Of a stretch of 64,000 nt of DNA, positions 43,641 to 52,609 are shown in pieces; position 1 is the stretch's first letter; each line of letters starts with the position of its first letter. Source of the DNA: Pectobacterium carotovorum (lineage in GTDB: Bacteria > Pseudomonadota > Gammaproteobacteria > Enterobacterales > Enterobacteriaceae); NCBI RefSeq assembly GCF_033898505.1, contig NZ_JAXAFK010000001.1, forward strand, positions 186,001 through 250,000. The letters are read 5' to 3'. Below the pieces are notes generated by a model that was not told where the DNA came from, did no database searches, and was given only the letters and a program-made list of their open reading frames with translations. The translations under genes and the position numbers were made by a program.

Positions 43641-44979
43641 CGTTGTGAACGGCACTGAATCTGACGATGGATTACTTGACGATGGATTGCTCCAGACGAT
43701 CGCGGCGCAAACGGCTGGATGCGGGGCGATCCTGCTGGCCTACAGCGGTGGCCTTGACTCTAGCGTGTTGCTGCATCTGCTGATGGCTGAGCGCCAGCGT
43801 TCTGGGCTGGCTATTCGCGCGGCTTACATCCATCACGGCTTAAATCTGCTGGCAGATAGCTGGGCTGAACACTGTCGTCAGCAGTGTGAACGCTGGCAGG
43901 TGCCGTTTGCCTCGCTGTCGGTGACGGTTGAGACGCAGAACGGTGGTGTTGAAGCGGCGGCCAGAACGGCGCGTTATCAGGCGCTGCAAGCGCATCTGCA
44001 AGAGGGGGAAACCCTGCTGACGGCGCAGCATCTTGATGACCAGAGTGAAACTTTTTTACTGGCGCTTAAACGCGGCAGCGGGCCTGCCGGATTGTCTGCA
44101 ATGGCGGCACACAGTACGCTGGGTCATCATCGTCTCATTCGTCCGCTGCTGGGTTTTTCTCGTTTGCAACTGGAAGCGTATGCGCAGCGGCATCAGCTGC
44201 AGTGGATTGAAGATGACAGCAATCAGGATGAGCGTTTCGATCGCAATTTTCTACGTCGCCAGATTTTACCGCGTTTGACGCAGCGCTGGCCGCATTTCTC
44301 CTCTGCCGTGGCGCGTAGCGCCGAGCTGTGTGCCGAACAGGAACAGCTGCTGGATGAACTGTTGGAGGAATCATTGCGGGCGTTATGTCAGCCGGATGGG
44401 GCGTTGAGTATTGACGGCCTGGTGCCGCTAAGCCCTGTGCGTCGTTTTGCGCTACTGCGTCGCTGGCTGGCGCAGCAGGGGGCGGCCATGCCGGCGCGTG
44501 AGCAGCTACAACGACTCTGGGATGAGGTGGCGACGAGCCGCCAGGATGCGGAGCCTGTATTGCAACTGAATCAGCAGCAGATCCGCCGTTTCCGTCAGCA
44601 TCTCTATCTGTTGCCGCTGATGACGTCGCTACAAGACAGCATTTTGCCGTGGCAGCCGACGTCATGTCCGCTGTCGCTCCCTGATAATCTCGGCACGCTG
44701 CTGCTGGCCGATAGTGGGATGGCGGTTCGCGCGCCGGAAAACGGTGAAGCGGTAAGTATTCGCTTTTCGACCCGTGGAACCGTGCATATTGTTGGCCGAG
44801 TCCACGGGCGGCAAATCAAGAAACTCTGGCAGGAACTCGGCGTTCCGCCCTGGTGGCGCGACCGGACGCCGTTGGTGTTCTACAACGAACAGCTGATTGC
44901 GGCCGTGGGACGATTCGTCACGCGGGAAGGGCAGGTAAGAGAACATCAGCCCGTGTGGCACGTTGTTTGGAAAAAATAA
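43630..44979 (+). CDS. tilS: tRNA(Ile)-lysidine synthase TilS
   Basis: This essential enzyme attaches lysine to C34 of tRNA-Ile2, changing its reading from AUG to AUA. It has 449 residues, with the PP-loop SGGLDS at 39-44, an adenylation core, TAQHLDDQSETFLLAL and a C-terminal TilS domain with GRQIKKLWQELGVPPW. The N-terminus is about 15-20 residues longer than in E. coli if the ATG overlapping yaeR is used; a GTG at about 43645 is a possible alternative. Confidence 0.94.
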   Translation: MRSDVVNGTESDDGLLDDGLLQTIAAQTAGCGAILLAYSGGLDSSVLLHLLMAERQRSGLAIRAAYIHHGLNLLADSWAEHCRQQCERWQVPFASLSVTVETQNGGVEAAARTARYQALQAHLQEGETLLTAQHLDDQSETFLLALKRGSGPAGLSAMAAHSTLGHHRLIRPLLGFSRLQLEAYAQRHQLQWIEDDSNQDERFDRNFLRRQILPRLTQRWPHFSSAVARSAELCAEQEQLLDELLEESLRALCQPDGALSIDGLVPLSPVRRFALLRRWLAQQGAAMPAREQLQRLWDEVATSRQDAEPVLQLNQQQIRRFRQHLYLLPLMTSLQDSILPWQPTSCPLSLPDNLGTLLLADSGMAVRAPENGEAVSIRFSTRGTVHIVGRVHGRQIKKLWQELGVPPWWRDRTPLVFYNEQLIAAVGRFVTREGQVREHQPVWHVVWKK

Positions 44980-45055
44980 GGTTCGGGAAAAATAAGTTTG
45001 GGGAAAAAAGCTAAAGTCGTCTGGATAAAAGCTGGGGCTGGCAAGTGCTGAAGTA

Positions 45056-45215
45056 AAAATCCACCTGCGTAGCAGGTGGCATTGAATGCGCCCCATAGGG
45101 GCGTACTAAAATCCCTAAAAAGAAGTCTCTGCCAGTCCTGTTAAACTTAAATCAAAAGACATTAAGGCAGAGCCAAAACATACTGATGACCACGCCCACA
45201 GGACGTGGTTTTGAG
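45056..45215. repeat. Hairpin-rich intergenic element between tilS and rof
   Basis: Four dyads occur in about 160 bp: CCACCTGC/GCAGGTGG near 45061-45079, GCGCCCC/GGGGCG near 45088-45104, CTCTGCC/GGCAGAG near 45126-45172, and CCACG/CGTGG near 45190-45208. No reading frame is present. The closely set subterminal hairpins recall the ends of IS200/IS605-type elements, so it may be a non-autonomous remnant. Confidence 0.4.
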
Positions 45216-45223
45216 TTAGCAAT

Positions 45224-45251
45224 AAAAACGGACAACCTGCGTTGTCCGTTT
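45224..45251 (-). terminator. Terminator of the yaeP-rof operon
   Basis: On the minus strand AACGGACAAC pairs with GTTGTCCGTT around GCAG and runs into a T-run, about 50 bp after the rof stop. Confidence 0.88.
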
Positions 45252-45298
45252 CGGAAGCGTTTGTTCAGCGTTTGCCGCTGAATGAAAGGAGAAGCCTG

Positions 45299-45559
45299 TC
45301 AGGATTCGCTGACGACGACCTTCCCGATTTCAGGATGACTGAAACTGACGATGTGGTCGAGGCGCAGTTCGCGCGTTGCACCGGAGGCTTCGATCACCAG
45401 ATATTCGACCTGCTTACGGGAGATCATGTCACTGGCTTTACCGGTTACAATTTCACCATTGCGTAGTTCCAGCGTCAGCGTTAGATTCTGCTGACAAGTG
45501 GCTTCCAGGCTGTCGTAATCATCACAGTTGATGGGTTGATATTCATTACTCATTGACAT
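45299..45559 (-). CDS. rof: Rho-binding antiterminator Rof (YaeO)
   Basis: This small (about 86-residue) protein with an Sm-like fold binds Rho next to its primary RNA site and inhibits termination. It reads [20 protein letters not shown], then [17 protein letters not shown] and [16 protein letters not shown], as in E. coli. The start is placed at 45559 inside the end of yaeP, a 14-bp overlap; the next ATG in frame is also possible. Confidence 0.93.
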   Translation of the reverse strand: MSMSNEYQPINCDDYDSLEATCQQNLTLTLELRNGEIVTGKASDMISRKQVEYLVIEASGATRELRLDHIVSFSHPEIGKVVVSES

Positions 45560-45746
45560 AATCACTCACCAATAAGTTAGCGGCGGCAAAAGCTGCCTGT
45601 TCCCTGACGGAGGATGGCAGCGCATCATTCGCGGCAATGCCATCCAGGGTTTTCAAAACACAACCCAGCGAATCGGGTATATAGCCCAGATCGCCGCTGG
45701 CGATCTCTGCGTATAAGCGACGTACTAATTCACAGTATTCTTGCAC
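45546..45746 (-). CDS. yaeP: YaeP family protein (UPF0253)
   Basis: This 66-residue protein of unknown function has the block [21 protein letters not shown] and the tail [13 protein letters not shown]. The start is a GTG at 45746 with an excellent AGGGAGG ribosome site 5 nt upstream. This gives the same length as E. coli YaeP, while the longer frame to 45785 is not supported. It is coupled to rof. Confidence 0.92.
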   Translation of the reverse strand: MQEYCELVRRLYAEIASGDLGYIPDSLGCVLKTLDGIAANDALPSSVREQAAFAAANLLVSDYVNE

Positions 45747-45985
45747 TATATCCTCCCTTAAAAGCTTAGCTCGGTAGATATTCATGCATCATCACCTTTT
45801 TCGGTGCGCGATGTTGTAAGCCTACGAAGATAAACTCTATTTATCAAACCGACTATAGCATAGGCACTAACAGGATATCAGTAGTCCTTAGAGGCCTAAT
45901 CTATCAGTTACGTGGCAGATATCACCTTTACTGTGAGGATGGCGCTAACTCAAGTAAACTAAAGGGATTAACGATGAGGTTACTG

Positions 45986-46540
45986 ATGGCATTAAAAGCA
46001 ACGGTTTACAAAGCAGCAATCAATATTGCCGATATGGATCGGAATTTTTTTCACGACGCGAACCTGACGATAGCGCAGCATCCGTCGGAAACGGAGCAGC
46101 GCATGATGCTGCGGCTTTTAGCGTGGATCTGCCATGCTGGTGAAAACCTGCGCTTTACCAAAGGGCTCAGTGCCGATGACGAACCGGAAATCTGGCGGCG
46201 CAACGATACGATGGAGCTGGAATTGTGGATTGAGCTAGGCCTGCCGGATGAAAAACGGCTTAAGAAAGCCTGCAACCAGTCCCGTGCTGTGGTGCTATAC
46301 GCGTACAGCGAGCGTGCTGCGCAGGTTTGGTGGAGTGCGATAGCAAGTAAGGTTTCCGGATACAAGAATCTGGCTATTCGCTTTTTGGATGATAATCAAC
46401 TGACTCAGCTTGCCGGGCTGGCTGCACGCACGATGGCATTGCAGGCAACGATACAGGAAGGCACGATCTGGTTGTCTGACGATAAGAATAGTCTGGAAAT
46501 AGCATTTTCTGAGTGGAAAATTCCTCAGACTCAGGGATGA
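45986..46540 (+). CDS. yaeQ: YaeQ family protein
   Basis: This 184-residue protein has a PD-(D/E)XK-like fold of uncertain function. In E. coli it was first described as a suppressor related to RfaH-dependent expression. Family blocks are [27 protein letters not shown] and [13 protein letters not shown]. The ATG at 45986 is used because a GAGG site stands 6 nt upstream. In E. coli arfB lies between yaeQ and nlpE; here it is missing. Confidence 0.92.
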   Translation: MALKATVYKAAINIADMDRNFFHDANLTIAQHPSETEQRMMLRLLAWICHAGENLRFTKGLSADDEPEIWRRNDTMELELWIELGLPDEKRLKKACNQSRAVVLYAYSERAAQVWWSAIASKVSGYKNLAIRFLDDNQLTQLAGLAARTMALQATIQEGTIWLSDDKNSLEIAFSEWKIPQTQG

Positions 46541-46610
46541 TAACGGGCTGGACAGGTTCCAGTGCATTGAGTCAGAACGATAAAAACAGGGCAGAGACGG
46601 CAGGAAAATA

Positions 46611-47309
46611 ATGATGAAAAAACTGGCTATCGGTGTGCTGTTGATTGCAGGGGTTTCTGGGTTGATCGGGTGTCATACCCGTTCACAAGTTCAGGAAGAG
46701 CCCCTTAAACCAATGGCGCAAAGTTATCGTGGCGTTTTACCCTGTGCGGACTGCGGAGGGATTGATACGTCGCTGTTTTTGGAAAAAGACGGGACTTTTG
46801 TGCTGCGAGAGCAGTATCAGACAACGCGAGCGGGCAACAACACGTTTGCTTCTTATGGGCAATGGCGACGCACCGCAGATAAACTGGTGCTGACGGATAG
46901 TTCGGGAGAAAAACGCTACTTCCGCCCGGTTGATAAGGGGTTGGAAATGCTGGATCAGCAAGGGCTCCCCATCAACTCCTCTCTCCCTCGTCAACTGACG
47001 GCAACCGAGCAGGCATTGCCGACTACGCCGATGTCGATGAAGGGAATGTACCGCTATCTGGCAGATGCTGCGACGTTCTCTGATTGCGCCACGGGAAAAA
47101 CGTTTGTGGTAGCGAGTAATGCCGTGCTGGAAAGGATGTATCTTCGTACGACGGTGTCGGCGGGCGAACCTGTACTGGTTTCCTTTACCGCGCATTTTAC
47201 CGTGATTCCGTCGATGGAAGAAGGTCAGATGGTGAAAGCGGTGGTCCCCAACAGCAGTGATAACGCACGTATGCGAGCACGAGCAAACTGCGATACACAG
47301 ATAGACTAA
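46611..47309 (+). CDS. nlpE: Outer-membrane lipoprotein NlpE (CutF)
   Basis: This lipoprotein activates the Cpx envelope stress response on surface contact and when lipoprotein or disulfide traffic fails. It has 232 residues with lipobox LIGC, an N-terminal domain with the redox CXXC motif LPCADCGG, and a C-terminal OB-fold domain with two further Cys (FSDCATGK and RANCDTQ) that can form the sensing disulfide. Confidence 0.93.
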   Translation: MMKKLAIGVLLIAGVSGLIGCHTRSQVQEEPLKPMAQSYRGVLPCADCGGIDTSLFLEKDGTFVLREQYQTTRAGNNTFASYGQWRRTADKLVLTDSSGEKRYFRPVDKGLEMLDQQGLPINSSLPRQLTATEQALPTTPMSMKGMYRYLADAATFSDCATGKTFVVASNAVLERMYLRTTVSAGEPVLVSFTAHFTVIPSMEEGQMVKAVVPNSSDNARMRARANCDTQID

Positions 47310-47317
47310 CGCAGCGT

Positions 47318-47352
47318 TAAAAAGAAAAGGCACTGATTTCAGTGCCTTTTTA
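47318..47352. terminator. Bidirectional terminator between nlpE and mutS
   Basis: AAAGGCACTGA pairs with TCAGTGCCTTT, with A-rich sequence on the left and a T-run on the right. It can end both convergent genes. Confidence 0.9.
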
Positions 47353-47366
47353 GTATCGATTACGCG

Positions 47367-49931
47367 TTAGAGCATTTTCTTGAGCTGATAAAGCCAGTCC
47401 AGCGCCTGACGCGGCGTGAGCGTATCAGGATCGATGGCTTCCAGCGCTTCAATTGCCGGAGACGGCTCATCATTGCTCAGCAGCGCCAGCTGCGCGCCAT
47501 CGATATGGCTGGATGACGCATTATTCGATAATGTTTCCAGCTCCTTAAGTTTCTGGCGTGCGCGCTTAATCACTTCTTTCGGTACGCCTGCGAGGGCGGC
47601 GACGGCAAGACCATAACTCTTGCTGGCTGCGCCATCCTGTACGCTGTGCATGAAGGCAATGGTATCGCCGTGTTCGCGCGCATCTAAATGAACATTCACT
47701 ACTCCTTCCATTTTTTCCGGCAGGGTGGTCAGTTCAAAATAGTGCGTTGCAAACAGCGTCATGGCTTTGATGCGATTCGCCAGATTTTCGGCGCAGGCCC
47801 AGGCAAGCGACAGGCCGTCGTAGGTTGAGGTTCCACGGCCGATTTCGTCCATCAATACCAGGCTGTTTTCCGTGGCGTTGTGCAGAATATTTGCCGTTTC
47901 AGTCATCTCCACCATGAAGGTAGAGCGCCCGGAGGCCAGATCGTCGGCGGCGCCCACACGAGTGAAAATGCGATCGACGGGACCAATAACCGCCTGATCC
48001 GCAGGCACGAAGCAGCCTATGTGCGCCATCAGCACGATGAGTGCAGCCTGACGCATATAGGTACTTTTCCCGCCCATGTTGGGGCCGGTGATAATCAGCA
48101 TGCGGCGCTGTGGCGACAGCGACAGAGGGTTTGAAATAAACGGTTCACGAAGCACCTGCTCGACGACGGGATGACGGCCGCCCGCGATTTTGATACCGGG
48201 TTTATCACTCAGCGTTGGGCAGACGTAATTCAGCGTATCGGCACGTTCGGCCAGATTCGTCAGGACATCCAATTCGGCCAGCGCGGCTGCGCTTTGCTGA
48301 AGCTCGGCCAGATGGGGCAGCAGTAGATCGAAAAGCTCATCATAAAGCGCTTTTTCCAGCGCCAGCGCTTTGCCCTTCGAGGTCAGAACCTTATCTTCGT
48401 ACTCTTTCAGTTCGGGAATGATGTAGCGTTCGGCATTTTTCAGCGTCTGGCGGCGTACATAGTGGATCGGCACCAGATGGCTTTGACCACGGCTTACCTG
48501 AATGTAATAGCCGTGTACGCCATTGAAGCCGACTTTCAGCGTATCGAGCCCCAGTTTTTCTCGTTCGCGAATTTCCAGACGATCCAGATAATCGCTGGCG
48601 CCATCGGCAAGCGCACGCCACTCGTCCAGTTCCGCATTGTAGCCCGGCGCGATGACGCCACCGTCACGAACCAGCACAGGCGGGGCTTCGACAACCGCGC
48701 GTTCCAGCAAATCGCGCAGCTCATCAAATTGCCCAATCAGACTGACCAGACGACGAACGGAATCAATATCCAGCGGTGCAAGCTGCTCACGTATATCGGG
48801 AAATTGCTGGAAAGCGTGACGCATACGTGCCAGATCGCGCGGGCGTGCCGTGCGCAGGGCGAGTCGCGCCAGAATACGCTCCAGATCGCCGACTTGTCGC
48901 AGATAGGGTTGCAGGTCGGGAGTGATGTCCTGCAACGCGCTGATAGCCTGCTGGCGTTGTTTAAGCGCCTCAATATCGCGGCTGGGCATATGAATCCAGC
49001 GCTTCAGCATTCGGCTACCCATGGCTGTCACGGTGCAGTCCAATACGGCAGCCAGCGTATTTTCCACACCGCCGGACAGATTTTGCGTCAGTTCAAGGTT
49101 ACGACGGGTGGCCGCATCCATGATGATGCCGTCCTGCTGGCGCTCCATGGTAATCCCACGGATATGCGGCAGCGAGGTACGCTGGGTGTCTTTCGCGTAT
49201 TGCAGCAGGCATCCGGCGGCCCGCAGCGCGAGCTTCGCCTGTTCTACACCGAAACCGGTCAGATCGCGGGTGCCAAATTGCAGGTTAAGCTGCTGGCGTG
49301 CGGTATCTGGTTCAAACTCCCACAGCGGACGACGGCGTAGTCCGTGGCGGTTCTCGATCAAATCCATGGATTCGAAGGATTCTGGGTAGAGTAATTCTGC
49401 TGGATTAGTGCGCTGTAATTCGGCCGCCATGGTTTCCCGATCGGTCGGCTCGCTCACGCGAAAGCGCCCTGAGCTGATATCCAGAGTGGCGTAGCCAAAT
49501 CCCCGACTATCCTGCCAGATTGCGGCCAGCAGGTTATCCTGCTTTTCCTGCAATAGCGCTTCGTCGCTGATGGTGCCGGGGGTGACGATACGCACGACTT
49601 TACGTTCTACCGGGCCTTTGCTGGTGGCGGGATCGCCGATCTGTTCGCAGATAGCAACGGATTCGCCCATTTGCACCAGTCTGGCAAGGTAGTTTTCAAC
49701 GGCATGATGAGGGACGCCTGCCATCGGTATCGGTTCCCCTGCGGAGGCACCGCGCTTCGTCAGTGAAATGTCCAGCAGTTGGGAAGCCCGTTTGGCATCG
49801 TCATAGAACAGCTCGTAAAAATCACCCATGCGGTAAAACAGCAGGATTTCCGGATGTTCAGCCTTTAGTCTAAAGTACTGCTGCATCATCGGCGTATGGG
49901 CGGTGAAGTCCTTCTCTGTGGCTTCATTCAT
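47367..49931 (-). CDS. mutS: DNA mismatch repair protein MutS
   Basis: This 854-residue mismatch sensor is one residue longer than E. coli MutS. The mismatch-reading Phe-X-Glu is in [11 protein letters not shown]. The Walker A motif is [15 protein letters not shown], with Walker B in [16 protein letters not shown] and the C-terminal tetramer helix at the end. The frame is intact. Its start is only about 85 bp from the integrase-side border of the mobile element, so its promoter is at or near the junction. A TATAAG -10-like hexamer occurs at 49978-49983 on the minus strand. Confidence 0.97.
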   Translation of the reverse strand: MNEATEKDFTAHTPMMQQYFRLKAEHPEILLFYRMGDFYELFYDDAKRASQLLDISLTKRGASAGEPIPMAGVPHHAVENYLARLVQMGESVAICEQIGDPATSKGPVERKVVRIVTPGTISDEALLQEKQDNLLAAIWQDSRGFGYATLDISSGRFRVSEPTDRETMAAELQRTNPAELLYPESFESMDLIENRHGLRRRPLWEFEPDTARQQLNLQFGTRDLTGFGVEQAKLALRAAGCLLQYAKDTQRTSLPHIRGITMERQQDGIIMDAATRRNLELTQNLSGGVENTLAAVLDCTVTAMGSRMLKRWIHMPSRDIEALKQRQQAISALQDITPDLQPYLRQVGDLERILARLALRTARPRDLARMRHAFQQFPDIREQLAPLDIDSVRRLVSLIGQFDELRDLLERAVVEAPPVLVRDGGVIAPGYNAELDEWRALADGASDYLDRLEIREREKLGLDTLKVGFNGVHGYYIQVSRGQSHLVPIHYVRRQTLKNAERYIIPELKEYEDKVLTSKGKALALEKALYDELFDLLLPHLAELQQSAAALAELDVLTNLAERADTLNYVCPTLSDKPGIKIAGGRHPVVEQVLREPFISNPLSLSPQRRMLIITGPNMGGKSTYMRQAALIVLMAHIGCFVPADQAVIGPVDRIFTRVGAADDLASGRSTFMVEMTETANILHNATENSLVLMDEIGRGTSTYDGLSLAWACAENLANRIKAMTLFATHYFELTTLPEKMEGVVNVHLDAREHGDTIAFMHSVQDGAASKSYGLAVAALAGVPKEVIKRARQKLKELETLSNNASSSHIDGAQLALLSNDEPSPAIEALEAIDPDTLTPRQALDWLYQLKKML

Positions 49932-50017
49932 ATTGATTTTACTCAGTTTTTACTCTATCTGTTAGCTCAGGTGACCGCTTATAAAACCGTAAAAAACCCA
50001 CCTAAACCCATAAATTT

Positions 50018-50034
50018 GTATACTAGGTGTATAC
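50018..50034. other. Candidate integrase core or attachment site
   Basis: GTATAC-TAGGT-GTATAC is a 6-5-6 inverted arrangement, as expected for a tyrosine recombinase core site, 54 bp before the integrase gene. A direct repeat GATATACAT (50047-50055 and 50067-50075) follows and could be an arm-type or regulatory site. The partner att site is outside the window. Confidence 0.35.
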
Positions 50035-50088
50035 CAGATAAGATGCGATATACATCCTGTCTGGCTGATATACATTAGGATTGCATCG

Positions 50089-51546
50089 ATGAAAATGACA
50101 CTCAATCAGTCTATTATAATCAATAAGTTATCCATTGATGTGAAGCCTGCCTTCGATCCCGAAAGGCGTATCATCTATGCCCCTAACCCAGGGCGAAAAC
50201 CCTATCTTATCACTGATAACCACCGCGATTCACCCGTAGGTTTTGGGGTAAAAATCAGTGCCACGAAAAAAACCTACATCATCCAGCGCCGTGTGGATTC
50301 CGGTCAACGAACGGCAACTGGAGGAAAAGCACCACAGGAAGTTATCAGAGCCACGATTGGAAATGTATCTGATTTTGCCAATATCGATCAGGCACGCGAA
50401 ACGGCTCGCAACTTTGCTCAGACGATGAAACAAACGAAGCGCAGCCCGAATGCTATCAGAAAAGAAATCAATGTTGCCGAACTGACTATTAGTGAAGTGT
50501 TCGCTCAATACCGTAATCACCTGCTTGGCAGAACCAAACCTGCCAAACCCAATACGCTTAATGTGCTGAACAAAGCCGAAAACCGTTTGAAAGAATGGGA
50601 AAACCTGCGGGTAAAAGACCTGTCGGGTAATGAGATTTTGCGTAAGTTTGATGAGATTGCGTCAAGAGCCAGAACAGCCGCTGAACAAACTTTTCGCTGG
50701 GCGAATGTTTCCGTCCAACATGCCATCGAAATCGAAGCGATTAATGCCCAGACACAACAACGTCAACCGTCCCTGACCTATAATCCTTTTACTATCCTGA
50801 AAGTGCAGAAAAAATACCGCACTCGCACAGAACTGGAAGACAGCTATCGGGCAAAAGGGGTGAGAAACCCGTTATCACCTAAAGATACGCTGGGACGCTT
50901 TCTGACAGCATTACACAACAAGCGAAGCTTCAATCGTATTGGCTGTGATTATTTGCTTCTGACGGTGCTTTTAGGGGCGAGAAAGGAAGAAACCGCATCA
51001 TTGTGCTGGCGTGAAATGCTGACCGATGACGAGGCCAGAACGACGAGCTATGTCGATTTAGAGAAAGGACTCATCCGCTTCTATGATACGAAAAACCGCA
51101 ATGACCATGAACTTCCGATTTGTGATGCGGTGAAGCGTATCCTTGAAGACCGACGAGATATTGTGTTTTACGAAGAAAAATCCCCAAAGAGACAACGATG
51201 GGTTTTCCCTGCACGTTCGACAAGAAGCAAAATTGGTCATTATTCTGACAGTAAAAGCCTACGGGAATATTTGTGCAAGGATGTCGGGATTATTAAGCTG
51301 GGAATGCATGACCTGCGTAGAACCTTCGGACGTGTCGCTGAAGAACTGACTTCCTATGCAGTGGTAAAGCGTTTGCTTAACCATCGCAACACTACCGATC
51401 CTACAGAACGCTACGCTGAACCTGATCAAGAACGCATTTTTGAAGCCCTGCAACGCATCGAGCTGCATATGCTGATGACTGCCCCTAGACTATACAATTC
51501 GCTGTTGGCGTCGGCTAAATATCCACCATTGTCAGAAAATAAATAG
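50089..51546 (+). CDS. Tyrosine recombinase (integrase) of the element
   Basis: This 485-residue site-specific recombinase has an N-terminal arm-binding region (1-125), a core-binding SAM-like domain (about 130-215) and a catalytic domain. The catalytic residues are visible: Arg298 (LLGARKEE), Lys335 (DTKNRND), His407 and Arg410 (MHDLRRTF), His432 (LLNHRN) and the nucleophile Tyr442 (ERYAEP). It is longer than phage P4-type integrases. It sits at the element border and reads away from mutS. The target site is not a tRNA gene, judged from this side. Confidence 0.92.
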   Translation: MKMTLNQSIIINKLSIDVKPAFDPERRIIYAPNPGRKPYLITDNHRDSPVGFGVKISATKKTYIIQRRVDSGQRTATGGKAPQEVIRATIGNVSDFANIDQARETARNFAQTMKQTKRSPNAIRKEINVAELTISEVFAQYRNHLLGRTKPAKPNTLNVLNKAENRLKEWENLRVKDLSGNEILRKFDEIASRARTAAEQTFRWANVSVQHAIEIEAINAQTQQRQPSLTYNPFTILKVQKKYRTRTELEDSYRAKGVRNPLSPKDTLGRFLTALHNKRSFNRIGCDYLLLTVLLGARKEETASLCWREMLTDDEARTTSYVDLEKGLIRFYDTKNRNDHELPICDAVKRILEDRRDIVFYEEKSPKRQRWVFPARSTRSKIGHYSDSKSLREYLCKDVGIIKLGMHDLRRTFGRVAEELTSYAVVKRLLNHRNTTDPTERYAEPDQERIFEALQRIELHMLMTAPRLYNSLLASAKYPPLSENK

Positions 51547-51714
51547 AAGGTAATATAAGTGTCGTTATGGAACCTTTCTGAGGCAATGGCAGAAGCCTAA
51601 TTTCTACCTCATAAAGAAAATCTTAAATGTAGCGTTTTATCTTCGTATAATTATTAACGCATGTGAATAGTTAGCAAGGTAACATTCATTGGCGGTTTTT
51701 TGAGGGTTAAAATT

Positions 51715-52596
51715 ATGGATGACTCAATAAAAATAAGAATAAATAACCAAATATTCAAATATGAAGTCAAGCTACCAGCATGTGGTATTAACGACAATAC
51801 CTTCACATTAGATTTTTGTGATGGAAAATATAGGCAAGATGATTTAGTTGGATTGATCAGAGATGTAGTTCCATACTTCTCTTTGACAACCGAAGAATTA
51901 AAAGAGTTAGAGCAATCAGAAATAAATAAGAGAAGTTTTACAAGAATCTCTGATGCACGACGACAGGCAAAAGGAGATTATGGTGAGTTAATGCTTTTTC
52001 TTATACTAAGTATTTTTTATGATGTCCCTAAGTTTGTAACAAAAGCACGATTGCGATCTACTACTAGGGAGCAAATCAAAGGATTTGATTGTGCTCATTT
52101 TTCCGTTGAGAATGATAAAGTAACTCTTTGGCTGGGGGAGGCGAAGTTTCATCAATCTATTAGTAGTGCTATTTCATCAGCGCTTACGTCATTAACCGAG
52201 CATCTTAATGACAAAAGCAGAATTTCAAGTGAATTGAAATTGTTAGGGGGAGAGATTGAAATAAATAAAAAGCTTGATAGACAACTTTACCTGTTGTTAA
52301 AAAGTTATGTTGATGGTGGGAAAAGTTTAGATGAAGTTGAGATCGCCGTTCCTGTTCTGTTAACATATGATAGTAAATATTTATCTCAGTGTTGTGGGAA
52401 AGGAAAGATTTCAATTAACAATGATCCTTTCAGATATGAGTTAGGGCTGGAGTTAACTAGTCACTTCAATGAGATATATAAAAAAAATTGGCCTAATGAA
52501 TCAAATATTAAAATTGTATTCTTCCTTTTCCCATTTGAGAATGTGGCTGATCTAAAAGAAAAAATTGAGTTAGTTGAGCAGGCTATGAAATTCTGA
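51715..52596 (+). CDS. hamA: Hachiman anti-phage system nuclease HamA (DUF1837)
   Basis: This 293-residue protein has a PD-(D/E)XK-like core. The visible set is Glu91 (GDYGELMLF), Asp125 (GFDCAHF) and Glu142-X-Lys144 (LGEAKFHQS), matching the HamA pattern. In described Hachiman systems HamA is held inactive by HamB and degrades DNA when HamB senses damaged or phage DNA. The ATG at 51715 follows a GAGGG ribosome site; an in-frame TTG at 51700 is less likely. The DNA is AT-rich compared with the backbone. It is 13 bp upstream of hamB in one operon. Confidence 0.88.
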   Translation: MDDSIKIRINNQIFKYEVKLPACGINDNTFTLDFCDGKYRQDDLVGLIRDVVPYFSLTTEELKELEQSEINKRSFTRISDARRQAKGDYGELMLFLILSIFYDVPKFVTKARLRSTTREQIKGFDCAHFSVENDKVTLWLGEAKFHQSISSAISSALTSLTEHLNDKSRISSELKLLGGEIEINKKLDRQLYLLLKSYVDGGKSLDEVEIAVPVLLTYDSKYLSQCCGKGKISINNDPFRYELGLELTSHFNEIYKKNWPNESNIKIVFFLFPFENVADLKEKIELVEQAMKF

Positions 52597-52609
52597 TTGA
52601 GAGAACTCT

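Noticed and set aside
48462..49340. A 292-codon plus-strand frame inside mutS
   Set aside because: It is an antisense shadow of the intact mutS gene without start signals.
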